Assembly (NCBI RefSeq): GCF_013167895.1
Contig: NZ_BLWC01000001.1
Coordinates: 3,162,001-3,226,000 of the forward strand
DNA length: 64,000 bases
Direction of reading: 5' to 3'
Source of the DNA: Streptomyces fulvorobeus
GTDB taxonomy: Bacteria > Actinomycetota > Actinomycetes > Streptomycetales > Streptomycetaceae
In this document: positions 57,076-64,000 of the stretch, one piece after another
How the letters are laid out: each line of letters begins with the position of its first letter
How positions within the stretch are numbered: the stretch's first letter is position 1
Translations under genes and position numbers: made by a program
Notes under the pieces: model-generated
Database searches by the model: none
What the model was told of the DNA's origin: nothing
What the model saw: only the letters and a program-made list of their open reading frames with translations

Positions 57076-58197
57076 TCAATCCCCGGCCGGAGATCGTGGG
57101 GCGCTGACCGTGGTGCGCGGTGGGCGGCGCTGTGACGACGTCCGGACGATGAGCTCGGTCGGTATCACCTGTTCGAGGGGGCCGTCGTGTTCGACGCCCT
57201 CGATGGCGTCGATGAGGAGCTGGACGACCGCTGTGCCGATTCTGCGCGGCTTCAGGGACAGCGTGGTGATGGGCGGTTCGGTGCTCGCGTACACGGTGGA
57301 CTCGCTGCAGCAGACCAGCAGCAGGTCCTCCGGGACGCGCAGCCCGTACCTGCGGGCCGCCGCCAGCAGATCCGTCCCGTTGGGGTCGAAGAGCCCGTAC
57401 ACGGCGTCCGGGCGGTCGGGGCGGGCCAGCAGACGGTCGGCCGCCACGGCGCCCGCGCACGGGTCGTGCGCCGGATAGGACTCGTACACCGGGTCCTGGC
57501 CCACGCGCTCGCACCAGTGGAGGTAGGCGGTGGTGGAGAGCCGTGTGTAGGTGTCGGTGGTGGTGCCGGTCAGCAGTCCGATGCGGCGGGCTCCGGCGGC
57601 GGCGAGGTGGTCGAGAAGGTCGAGGACGGCGGCCCGGTGGTCGTTGTCGACCCAGGCGGTGACCGGGAGGGACCCGGCCGGGCGGCCGTCCGAGACGACC
57701 GGTACGCCCTGGCGTACGAGTTCGGTGACGACCGGGTCCTGGTCGGAGGGGTCGATGACGACGGTGCCGTCCAGCGCGACGTTCGACCAGACGTCGACGG
57801 TGCTGTGGCGGGAGGTGGCGGGGAGGATGACGAGGGCGTAACCGCGGGCGAGCGCCGCCGACGTGGCGGCTCTGGCCATTTCGGCGAAGTACGCGAATTC
57901 GGTGAAGGTGAAAGGTTCATCCCCGTACGTGGTCACGGTCAGGCCGATCAGCCCCGACTTGCCCGTACGGAGGGTTCGGGCCGCCGCGGACGGGCGATAG
58001 CCCAGCCGCTCGGCGACCTCGCGGACATGGCGGCGGGTGGCTTCCGGGAGCCTGCCCTTGCCGTTGAGCGCGTCGGAGACGGTCGTGATGGAGACGCCGG
58101 CCGCGGCGGCTACATCCCGGATACCCGCCCGTCCTTGCCGGCCGTTACGCCGGGGCGTCTCTGTCCGGCTCACCTGGTGCTTCCCTGCTGCTGTCAT
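57076..58197 (-). CDS. LacI-family transcriptional regulator
   Basis: 373 residues. HTH and hinge: IRDVAAAAGVSITTVSDAL then NGKGRLPEATRRHV. The periplasmic-binding-like domain (LIGLTVTTYG to IVRTSSQRR) binds an unknown effector. ATG 58197 is preferred over the upstream frame. A 10-base inverted repeat (58288-58297 and 58303-58312, loop GAAAG) lies about 90 bases upstream and may be its operator. The 404-base gap to hisC (58198-58601) shows no gene. Confidence 0.88.
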   Translation of the reverse strand: MTAAGKHQVSRTETPRRNGRQGRAGIRDVAAAAGVSITTVSDALNGKGRLPEATRRHVREVAERLGYRPSAAARTLRTGKSGLIGLTVTTYGDEPFTFTEFAYFAEMARAATSAALARGYALVILPATSRHSTVDVWSNVALDGTVVIDPSDQDPVVTELVRQGVPVVSDGRPAGSLPVTAWVDNDHRAAVLDLLDHLAAAGARRIGLLTGTTTDTYTRLSTTAYLHWCERVGQDPVYESYPAHDPCAGAVAADRLLARPDRPDAVYGLFDPNGTDLLAAARRYGLRVPEDLLLVCCSESTVYASTEPPITTLSLKPRRIGTAVVQLLIDAIEGVEHDGPLEQVIPTELIVRTSSQRRPPRTTVSAPRSPAGD

Positions 58198-58601
58198 GGC
58201 GAGCCGATAGTAGGGCTCTGACGGGTAGTTGGCCCGGTCGCATATGCACCCGCCGAGAGGCACGTTTCTGCATGATCATTTAATGTTAACTGCCTTGGAA
58301 AGCAAGGCAGTTGGCTGTTGTCGCGCAAGTGTGTCATGCACCGAAGTCGATGGGCCTGCTGAATGAACGATGTCTCGAAGAGGTCTCAACTCACCTCTTC
58401 GAGGGATGCGCGCCACGGCGCGAGCTACCGGCGCGCGGCGGTACGTCCAACACTCCCCCTCGTCGGCGCCGACGCGGGCGGGAGCATTCCGTGTGGTTCC
58501 CGGCACAGGGGGCGAATCCCGGCTCGGGCCATTCGCAGCGCGGCCGAATCCTCATAAGGTGAGCAGTATTGATGTGCACGGATGGTCGAGGAGGACCTGC
58601 G

Positions 58602-59678
58602 GTGAGCGATACGAGCCCCAAGCTGCGCGCCGAGCTGGCCGGTGTGCCCGCCTATGTGCCGGGGAAGCCGGCGGCGGCCGGCGGACCGGTCGCCTTCAAG
58701 CTCTCCTCCAACGAGAACCCGTTTCCGCCGCTGCCCGGTGTGATGGAGAGCGCGCTCGCCGCCGCCGCGCACTTCAACCGCTATCCGGACATGGCCTGCA
58801 CCGCTCTGATGAACGAGCTGGCAGACCGGTTCGGCGTGCCTGTCTCGCACCTGGCCACCGGAACGGGCTCGGTCGGCGTGGCGCAGCAGCTCCTTCAGGC
58901 CACGTCGGGTCCGGGGGACGAGGTCATCTACGCCTGGCGCTCCTTCGAGGCGTACCCGATCATCACGCAGGTCAGCGGCGCGACCTCGGTGAAGGTGCCG
59001 CTGACGGACGGCGATGTGCACGATCTGGACGCGATGGCGGACGCGGTCACCGACCGGACGCGCCTGATCTTCGTCTGCAATCCGAACAACCCGACGGGCA
59101 CGGTGGTCCGCAGGGCCGAACTCGAACGGTTCCTGGACCGGGTGCCCGGCGATGTGCTGGTGGTGCTCGACGAGGCGTACAAGGAGTTCATCCGGGACGC
59201 CGAGGTGCCGGACGGCATCGAGATCTACCGGGACCGGCCCAATGTCGCGGTGCTGAGGACCTTCTCCAAGGCGTACGGTCTGGCCGGTCTGCGGGTCGGG
59301 TTCGCGGTGGCCCACGAGCCGGTCGCGGCGGCGCTGCGCAAGACGGCCGTCCCCTTCGGCGTCAGCCAGCTCGCCCAGGACGCGGCCGTCGCCTCGCTCC
59401 GCGCGGAGGACGAGCTGATGGGCCGGGTCGGCACACTGGTCTGTGAGCGCACCCGGGTGTACGAGGAGCTGGTGCGCCAGGGCTGGACCGTTCCGGAGTC
59501 CCAGGCCAACTTCGTCTGGCTGCGGCTCGGGGACCGTACCGTCGACTTCGCGGCGGCGTGCGCGCGGGCCGGGGTGGTCGTCCGGCCGTTCGCGGGTGAG
59601 GGCGTGCGGGTCACGATCGGGGAGCCCGAGGCCAATGACGTGTTCCTCAAGGTGACGGAGTCGTACCGCAAGGAGTGA
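58602..59678 (+). CDS. hisC: Histidinol-phosphate/aromatic aminotransferase, HisC2-like
   Basis: A class I/II PLP aminotransferase of 358 residues. The Schiff-base lysine is in [14 protein letters not shown], with [13 protein letters not shown] at the start and [11 protein letters not shown] mid-protein. Start GTG 58602 has GGAGG 7-8 bases upstream. It could be HisC2 or an aromatic aminotransferase; no histidine-pathway genes lie beside it, so the second copy reading is likely. A strong terminator follows. Confidence 0.85.
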   Translation: MSDTSPKLRAELAGVPAYVPGKPAAAGGPVAFKLSSNENPFPPLPGVMESALAAAAHFNRYPDMACTALMNELADRFGVPVSHLATGTGSVGVAQQLLQATSGPGDEVIYAWRSFEAYPIITQVSGATSVKVPLTDGDVHDLDAMADAVTDRTRLIFVCNPNNPTGTVVRRAELERFLDRVPGDVLVVLDEAYKEFIRDAEVPDGIEIYRDRPNVAVLRTFSKAYGLAGLRVGFAVAHEPVAAALRKTAVPFGVSQLAQDAAVASLRAEDELMGRVGTLVCERTRVYEELVRQGWTVPESQANFVWLRLGDRTVDFAAACARAGVVVRPFAGEGVRVTIGEPEANDVFLKVTESYRKE

Positions 59679-59733
59679 GCAGCGGCCGGCGCGCGGACCC
59701 TTCCGCCGTGGCCGTTACGCGCTGGGTGCTGCC

Positions 59734-59772
59734 GGTGGCCCCGGACCTCGAACGATGAGGTCCGGGGCCACC
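59734..59772 (+). terminator. Terminator after hisC-type gene
   Basis: Perfect 16-base arms (59734-59749 and 59757-59772) with a 7-base loop. Confidence 0.85.
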
Positions 59773-59880
59773 GTCGTGTGCGGGACGGACGGCCTACGGC
59801 ACGGGCTGCGGGCCGCACGCGGCTGGAAACGACCCCCGATCGAACGCTCCGAAAGTGTGTGCGCCATAATTGCTTGTGAA

Positions 59881-59896
59881 TGTGAACGCGTTCACA
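59881..59896. promoter_or_regulatory. Rex operator (ROP) upstream of cydA
   Basis: TGTGAACGCGTTCACA is a perfect 16-base palindrome matching the Rex site; a further TTGTGAA half lies just before it (59874-59880). It sits 81-96 bases upstream of the cydA start. In S. coelicolor Rex represses cydABCD when NADH/NAD is low; here this is inferred from the match. Confidence 0.9.
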
Positions 59897-59976
59897 AGCT
59901 CGCCTCGTTTCTCCCGTGATCGACGGGATTGGGGACCCGGTGTGCGGTGGACTCGGCCCGTAAGGAGAACGACGAC

Positions 59977-61488
59977 GTGGACCTGGCTCTGGCGCCGGAA
60001 ACCCTGGCGCGTTGGCAGTTCGGCATAACGACCGTCTACCACTTCCTGTTCGTCCCTCTCACGATCTCCCTCGCCGCGCTCACCGCCGGCCTGCAGACCG
60101 CGTGGGTGCGGACGAGCAACGAGAAGTACCTCAGAGCCACGAAGTTCTGGGGGAAGCTCTTCCTGATCAACATCGCCATGGGTGTCGTCACCGGCATCGT
60201 CCAGGAGTTCCAGTTCGGCATGAACTGGTCGGACTACTCACGTTTCGTCGGTGACGTCTTCGGGGCCCCGCTGGCCTTCGAGGCGCTGATCGCGTTCTTC
60301 TTCGAGTCCACCTTCATCGGGCTGTGGATCTTCGGCTGGGACAAGCTGCCGAAGAGGATCCACCTCGCCTGCATATGGATGGTCTCCCTCGGCACCATCC
60401 TCTCGGCGTACTTCATCCTGGCGGCCAACTCCTGGATGCAGCACCCGGTCGGCTACCGGATCAACGAGGAGCGCGGCCGCGCCGAGCTCACCGACTTCTG
60501 GAGCGTGCTCACACAGAACACCGCGCTCACCCAGTTCTTCCACACCATCACGGCCGCCTTCCTCGTCGGCGGAGCCTTCATGGTCGGCATCGCCGCCTTC
60601 CACCTGGTCCGCAGGAGGCACATCCCCGTCATGCGGACGTCCCTGCGGCTCGGGCTCGTCACCGTGGTGATCGCCGGAATGATGACCGCCGTCAGCGGCG
60701 ACACCCTCGGCAAGGTGATGTTCGAGCAGCAGCCGATGAAGATGGCCGCCGCCGAGGCGCTGTGGGACGGGCAGAACGGCGCGCCCTTCTCGGTCTTCGC
60801 GTACGGGGACGTCAGCGAGGGGCACAACACCGTGGAGATCTCGATCCCCGGGGTGCTGTCCTTCCTCGCCGACTACGACGTCGACTCGTACGTCCCCGGC
60901 ATCAACGACCTCAACAAGGCCGCACAGGAGAAGTACGGCCCCGGCGACTACCGGCCCAACATCCCGGTCGCCTTCTGGAGCTTCCGCTGGATGATCGGCT
61001 TCGGCATGGCGTCGTTCGGTCTCGGCCTGCTCGGACTGTGGCTCACGCGCCGGCGCTTCCTGCTGCCACCGGCGATGCGGACCGGCGAGGACGAGGTGCC
61101 GCATCTGGTCCTGTTCAGGAACAAGGCGCTGAGCCCGAAGCTCACCAGGCTCTACTGGCTCGTCGCCCTGTGGACCCTGCTCTTCCCGCTGATCGCCAGC
61201 TCCTGGGGCTGGATCTTCACCGAGATGGGGCGTCAGCCCTGGGTCGTCTACGGCGTGCTCCAGACCCGCGACGCCGTCTCCCCCGGCACCTCGCAGGGCG
61301 AGGTGATCGCCTCGATGACCGTCTTCACCCTGCTCTACGCGGTGCTCGCCGTGATCGAGGTGAGGCTGCTCGTGAAGTACATCAAGGCAGGGCCGCCGGA
61401 GCTCAGCGAGGCCGACCTCAACCCGCCCACCACGATCGGCGGACACGACGACCAGGACGCCGACCGCCCCATGGCGTTCTCCTACTGA
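59977..61488 (+). CDS. cydA: Cytochrome bd ubiquinol oxidase subunit I
   Basis: CydA carries hemes b558, b595 and d and oxidises quinol in the high-affinity terminal oxidase. 503 residues from GTG 59977 with AAGGAG 9 bases upstream. Landmarks: RWQFGITTVYHFLF with its His, GIVQEFQFGMNWSDYSRF, FEALIAFFFESTFIG, HTITAAFLVGG and GWIFTEMGRQPW. First gene of cydABCD. Confidence 0.96.
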   Translation: MDLALAPETLARWQFGITTVYHFLFVPLTISLAALTAGLQTAWVRTSNEKYLRATKFWGKLFLINIAMGVVTGIVQEFQFGMNWSDYSRFVGDVFGAPLAFEALIAFFFESTFIGLWIFGWDKLPKRIHLACIWMVSLGTILSAYFILAANSWMQHPVGYRINEERGRAELTDFWSVLTQNTALTQFFHTITAAFLVGGAFMVGIAAFHLVRRRHIPVMRTSLRLGLVTVVIAGMMTAVSGDTLGKVMFEQQPMKMAAAEALWDGQNGAPFSVFAYGDVSEGHNTVEISIPGVLSFLADYDVDSYVPGINDLNKAAQEKYGPGDYRPNIPVAFWSFRWMIGFGMASFGLGLLGLWLTRRRFLLPPAMRTGEDEVPHLVLFRNKALSPKLTRLYWLVALWTLLFPLIASSWGWIFTEMGRQPWVVYGVLQTRDAVSPGTSQGEVIASMTVFTLLYAVLAVIEVRLLVKYIKAGPPELSEADLNPPTTIGGHDDQDADRPMAFSY

Positions 61489-61506
61489 GCGCGGAGGAGC
61501 TGAGAG

Positions 61507-62511
61507 ATGGAACTCCACAACGTCTGGTTCGTACTCATCGCCGTCCTCTGGACCGGCTACTTCTTCCTGGAGGGGTTCGACTTCGGTATCGGTGTCCTCA
61601 CCAAGGTGCTGGCCCGTGACCGCAAGGAGCGCCGGGTGCTGATCAACACGATCGGTCCCGTCTGGGACGGCAACGAGGTCTGGCTCCTCACCGCGGGCGG
61701 TGCGACCTTCGCCGCCTTCCCCGAGTGGTACGCCACGCTCTTCTCCGGCTTCTACCTGCCGCTGCTGGTCATTCTGCTCTGCCTGATCGTGCGCGGGGTC
61801 GCCTTCGAATACCGCTCGAAGCGACCGGAGGAGAAGTGGCAGACCAACTGGGAGCACGCGATCTTCTGGACCTCGCTGATCCCGGCCGTGCTCTGGGGCG
61901 TGGCCTTCGGCAACATCGTGCGCGGGGTGAAGATCGATGCCGACATGGAGTACGTCGGCACCCTCGGGGACCTGCTCAACCCGTACGCCCTCCTCGGGGG
62001 CCTGGTCACGCTCTGCCTCTTCACCTTCCACGGAACGGTGTTCGCCGGGCTCAAGACGGTCGGGGACATCCGGGAACGGGCCCGCGGTCTGGCGCTCACG
62101 CTCGGACCGGCCACCGCCGTGCTCACGCTGGTCTTCCTGACCTGGACCCAGATCGACAACGGGGACAGCTGGAGTCTGCTGGCCATGATCGTCGCGGCCG
62201 GGGCACTGGCCGCCGCCGTCGTCGCCGTCGCGGCCGGACGTGAGGGCTGGTCGTTCGCGTTCTCCGGCCTGACCATCGTGGCCGCCGTCGCCATGCTGTT
62301 CCTGACGCTGTTCCCGAACGTCATGCCGTCCTCGCTGGACGACGCCTGGAGCCTCACGGTCACCAACGCCTCGTCCACGCCGTACACCCTGACGATCATG
62401 ACCTGGTGCGCCGGTATCGCCACTCCCGTCGTCCTGCTCTACCAGAGCTGGACCTACTGGGTGTTCCGCAAGCGCATCGGTACCCAGCACATCGCCGATG
62501 CGCACCACTGA
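61507..62511 (+). CDS. cydB: Cytochrome bd ubiquinol oxidase subunit II
   Basis: CydB forms the heterodimer partner of CydA. 334 residues with about eight TM helices; GPVWDGNEVWLLTAGG near residue 50 is the subunit signature, and LFFEGFDFGIGVL-type residues occur near the start. ATG 61507 with GGAG upstream. It is 18 bases after cydA and is followed by cydCD. Confidence 0.96.
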   Translation: MELHNVWFVLIAVLWTGYFFLEGFDFGIGVLTKVLARDRKERRVLINTIGPVWDGNEVWLLTAGGATFAAFPEWYATLFSGFYLPLLVILLCLIVRGVAFEYRSKRPEEKWQTNWEHAIFWTSLIPAVLWGVAFGNIVRGVKIDADMEYVGTLGDLLNPYALLGGLVTLCLFTFHGTVFAGLKTVGDIRERARGLALTLGPATAVLTLVFLTWTQIDNGDSWSLLAMIVAAGALAAAVVAVAAGREGWSFAFSGLTIVAAVAMLFLTLFPNVMPSSLDDAWSLTVTNASSTPYTLTIMTWCAGIATPVVLLYQSWTYWVFRKRIGTQHIADAHH

Positions 62512-62541
62512 CCGCACCCGCCGCAGCGCACTCTCCGGGAG

Positions 62542-64000
62542 ATGTTTCACGTGAAACCGATCGACCCGCGTCTGCTCCGGTACGCCCGGGCCACCCGGCT
62601 CTTCCTGGCTGCCGTGGTGGCGCTCGGGCTCGTCGGGGCGGCGCTGGTGGTCGCCCAGGCGATGCTCATCGCCGAAGTGGTGGTCGGCGGATTCGAGGAG
62701 GGCCTGTCCCTTCCCGGGCTCCGCACCCCTCTCCTGCTGCTCGCCGCGGTCGCGGTGGGCCGGGCCCTGGTGGCCTGGCTCACCGAGCTGGCCGCGTACC
62801 GGGCCGGTGCGGCGGTCAAGTCGGAGCTGCGCGGCAGGCTCATGGAGCGCGCCGCGCAGCTCGGGCCCGACTGGCTGAGCGGCCGGCGCACCGGCTCCCT
62901 GGTGGCGCTCGCCACCCGGGGTGTCGACGCGCTCGACGACTACTTCGCGCGCTACCTGCCGCAGCTGGGACTCGCGGTGGTGGTGCCCGTCGCGGTCCTG
63001 GCGAGGATCGTCACGGAGGACTGGGTCTCCGCCGCGATCATCGTGGTCACGCTCCCGCTCATTCCGCTCTTCATGATCCTGATCGGCTGGGCCACGCAGT
63101 CCCGGATGGACCGGCAGTGGCACCTGCTGTCGCGGCTCTCGGGGCACTTCCTCGACGTGGTCGCCGGACTTCCGACCCTGAAGGTCTTCGGACGCGCCAA
63201 GGCGCAGGCGGAATCGATCCGCACCATCACCTCGCAGTACCGGCAGGCCACCGTACGGACCCTACGGATCGCCTTCCTCTCCTCCTTCGCCCTGGAACTC
63301 CTGGCCACCCTCTCGGTGGCGCTGGTCGCCGTGACCATCGGGATGCGGCTCGTCCACGGCGAACTGGACCTCTACACCGGCCTGGTGATCCTCATCCTGG
63401 CGCCGGAGGCGTACCTGCCCATCCGGCAGGTGGGGGCGCAGTACCACGCGGCAGCCGAGGGGCTCTCAGCCGCGGAGGAGATCTTCGCGGTCCTGGAGAC
63501 CGAGCCCAGGGCGGCCGGTACTCAGGCGGTCCCTCCGGCACCGAGGCTGGAGCTCGACGGGGTGACCGTCCGCCACCCGGGCCGGAGCGAACCGTCCCTG
63601 AGTGACGTCTCCCTGGTGGTGGAGCCCGGCGAGACCGTCGCTCTGGTGGGGCCCAGCGGTGTCGGCAAGTCCACGCTCCTGAACGTGGTGCTGGGCTTCT
63701 CCGCGCCCGACCGGGGAGCGTGCGGGTCGGCGGGGCCGATCTGGCCGACCTGTCCCCCGAGCGCTGGCGCGAACGGATCGCCTGGGTGCCGCAGCGTCCG
63801 CACCTCTTCGCGGGGACGGTCGCCGAGAACGTACGGCTGGCCCGCCCGGACGCCGACGACGAAGCCGTGTCGGCGGCGCTGCGGGACGCGGGCGCGTCCG
63901 GCTTCGTCGCGGACCTCCCCGAGGGCGAGCGGACACCGCTCGGTGAGGACGGCGCGGGGCTCTCGGCCGGGCAGCGCCAGCGGCTCGCCCTGGCCCGCGC
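62542..64000 (+). CDS. cydCD: CydD-CydC type ABC transporter (first half, runs off window; apparent frameshift)
   Basis: CydDC exports cysteine and glutathione and is needed to assemble cytochrome bd. Six TM helices are followed by the nucleotide-binding domain with Walker A GPSGVGKST near residue 370. The start ATG 62542 (MFHVKPIDPR) lies on parS 10; GTG 62551, inside parS, is better spaced from GGAG. At 63711-63720 the frame breaks: the matching protein (VRVGGADLADLSPERWRER, then LSAGQRQRLALARA) resumes in another frame, consistent with one missing base in GGGG. In Streptomyces CydD and CydC are often one fused protein; the second half would lie beyond the window. Confidence 0.88.
   Translation, partial: MFHVKPIDPRLLRYARATRLFLAAVVALGLVGAALVVAQAMLIAEVVVGGFEEGLSLPGLRTPLLLLAAVAVGRALVAWLTELAAYRAGAAVKSELRGRLMERAAQLGPDWLSGRRTGSLVALATRGVDALDDYFARYLPQLGLAVVVPVAVLARIVTEDWVSAAIIVVTLPLIPLFMILIGWATQSRMDRQWHLLSRLSGHFLDVVAGLPTLKVFGRAKAQAESIRTITSQYRQATVRTLRIAFLSSFALELLATLSVALVAVTIGMRLVHGELDLYTGLVILILAPEAYLPIRQVGAQYHAAAEGLSAAEEIFAVLETEPRAAGTQAVPPAPRLELDGVTVRHPGRSEPSLSDVSLVVEPGETVALVGPSGVGKSTLLNVVLGFSAPDRGACGSAGPIWPTCPPSAGANGSPGCRSVRTSSRGRSPRTYGWPARTPTTKPCRRRCGTRARPASSRTSPRASGHRSVRTARGSRPGSASGSPWPA
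62544..62557. other. parS: parS site 10 (over the cydCD start codon)
   Basis: Perfect GTTTCACGTGAAAC begins at the third base of the ATG (62542-62544) and contains the alternative GTG start codon, so parS and the translation start share the same bases. Confidence 0.94.

Noticed and set aside
58440..58560. tRNA-like segment
   Set aside because: A GGCGAATCCC resembles a T-loop, but no full cloverleaf with acceptor and anticodon stems can be drawn.
60238..63147. 969-codon open frame on the minus strand
   Set aside because: It is antisense to cydA, cydB and cydCD, with a repetitive Glu/Arg/Gly composition typical of shadow frames.

Overview
The window reads as the chromosomal origin region of a Streptomyces. 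Base composition is very GC-rich, the gene order recF-gnd-dnaN-oriC-dnaA-rpmH-rnpA-yidD-yidC-jag-rsmG-parA-parB is the streptomycete one, and genus markers are present (ssgR-ssgA, an oriC with many DnaA boxes, ten perfect GTTTCACGTGAAAC parS sites, a SigR-type promoter at trxBA, a Rex operator at cydABCD). I see no rRNA, tRNA, insertion sequence, prophage or CRISPR array.

Layout. 1-13.1 kb: replication, RNA and protein export, and segregation. recF (cut by the window edge), gnd and dnaN run leftward; oriC lies between dnaN and dnaA; dnaA runs leftward; rpmH-rnpA-yidD-yidC-jag, rsmG, parA-parB and a GNAT gene run rightward. 13.2-22.8 kb, all leftward: trxB-trxA, sigM with a zinc-type anti-sigma gene, a membrane pseudokinase, murJ and a large secreted/membrane DUF6049-like protein. 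23-35 kb: CCA-adding enzyme, an MFS transporter, padR-ino1, a class A penicillin-binding protein, a GT87-like glycosyltransferase, an alanine-racemase-fold protein, femX and a small membrane protein. 35.5-40.7 kb: rpsF-ssb-rpsR-rplI, a MATE transporter and dnaB. 40.8-49.9 kb: small regulators and enzymes (TetR, RibD/DHFR-like, serine hydrolase, MarR, two GNATs, Nudix, LysR, a gamma-lyase/synthase-type PLP enzyme, a holin-like membrane protein, a cupin). 50-59.7 kb: ssgR-ssgA, YibE/F, TPP riboswitch-thiC, a membrane protein, a metallophosphoesterase, a LacI regulator and a hisC-type aminotransferase. 59.9-64 kb: cydA-cydB-cydCD, running off the right end.

How it works together. oriC/DnaA/DnaN/RecF/DnaB initiate and carry replication; ParA/ParB with the parS sites organise and separate origins. 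Five of the ten parS sites lie between convergent genes, and four of those five are built into terminator-like hairpins. The murJ, pseudokinase, PBP and femX genes form a cell-wall theme, ssgR-ssgA a sporulation theme, and trxBA/SigR, SigM and Rex/cyd a redox and respiration theme.

Data quality. Four places look like single missing bases in or near G/C runs (ino1 once, the metallophosphoesterase twice, cydCD once). Because all four have the same sign and similar context, I read them mainly as possible assembly errors, but real frameshifts cannot be excluded from sequence alone.
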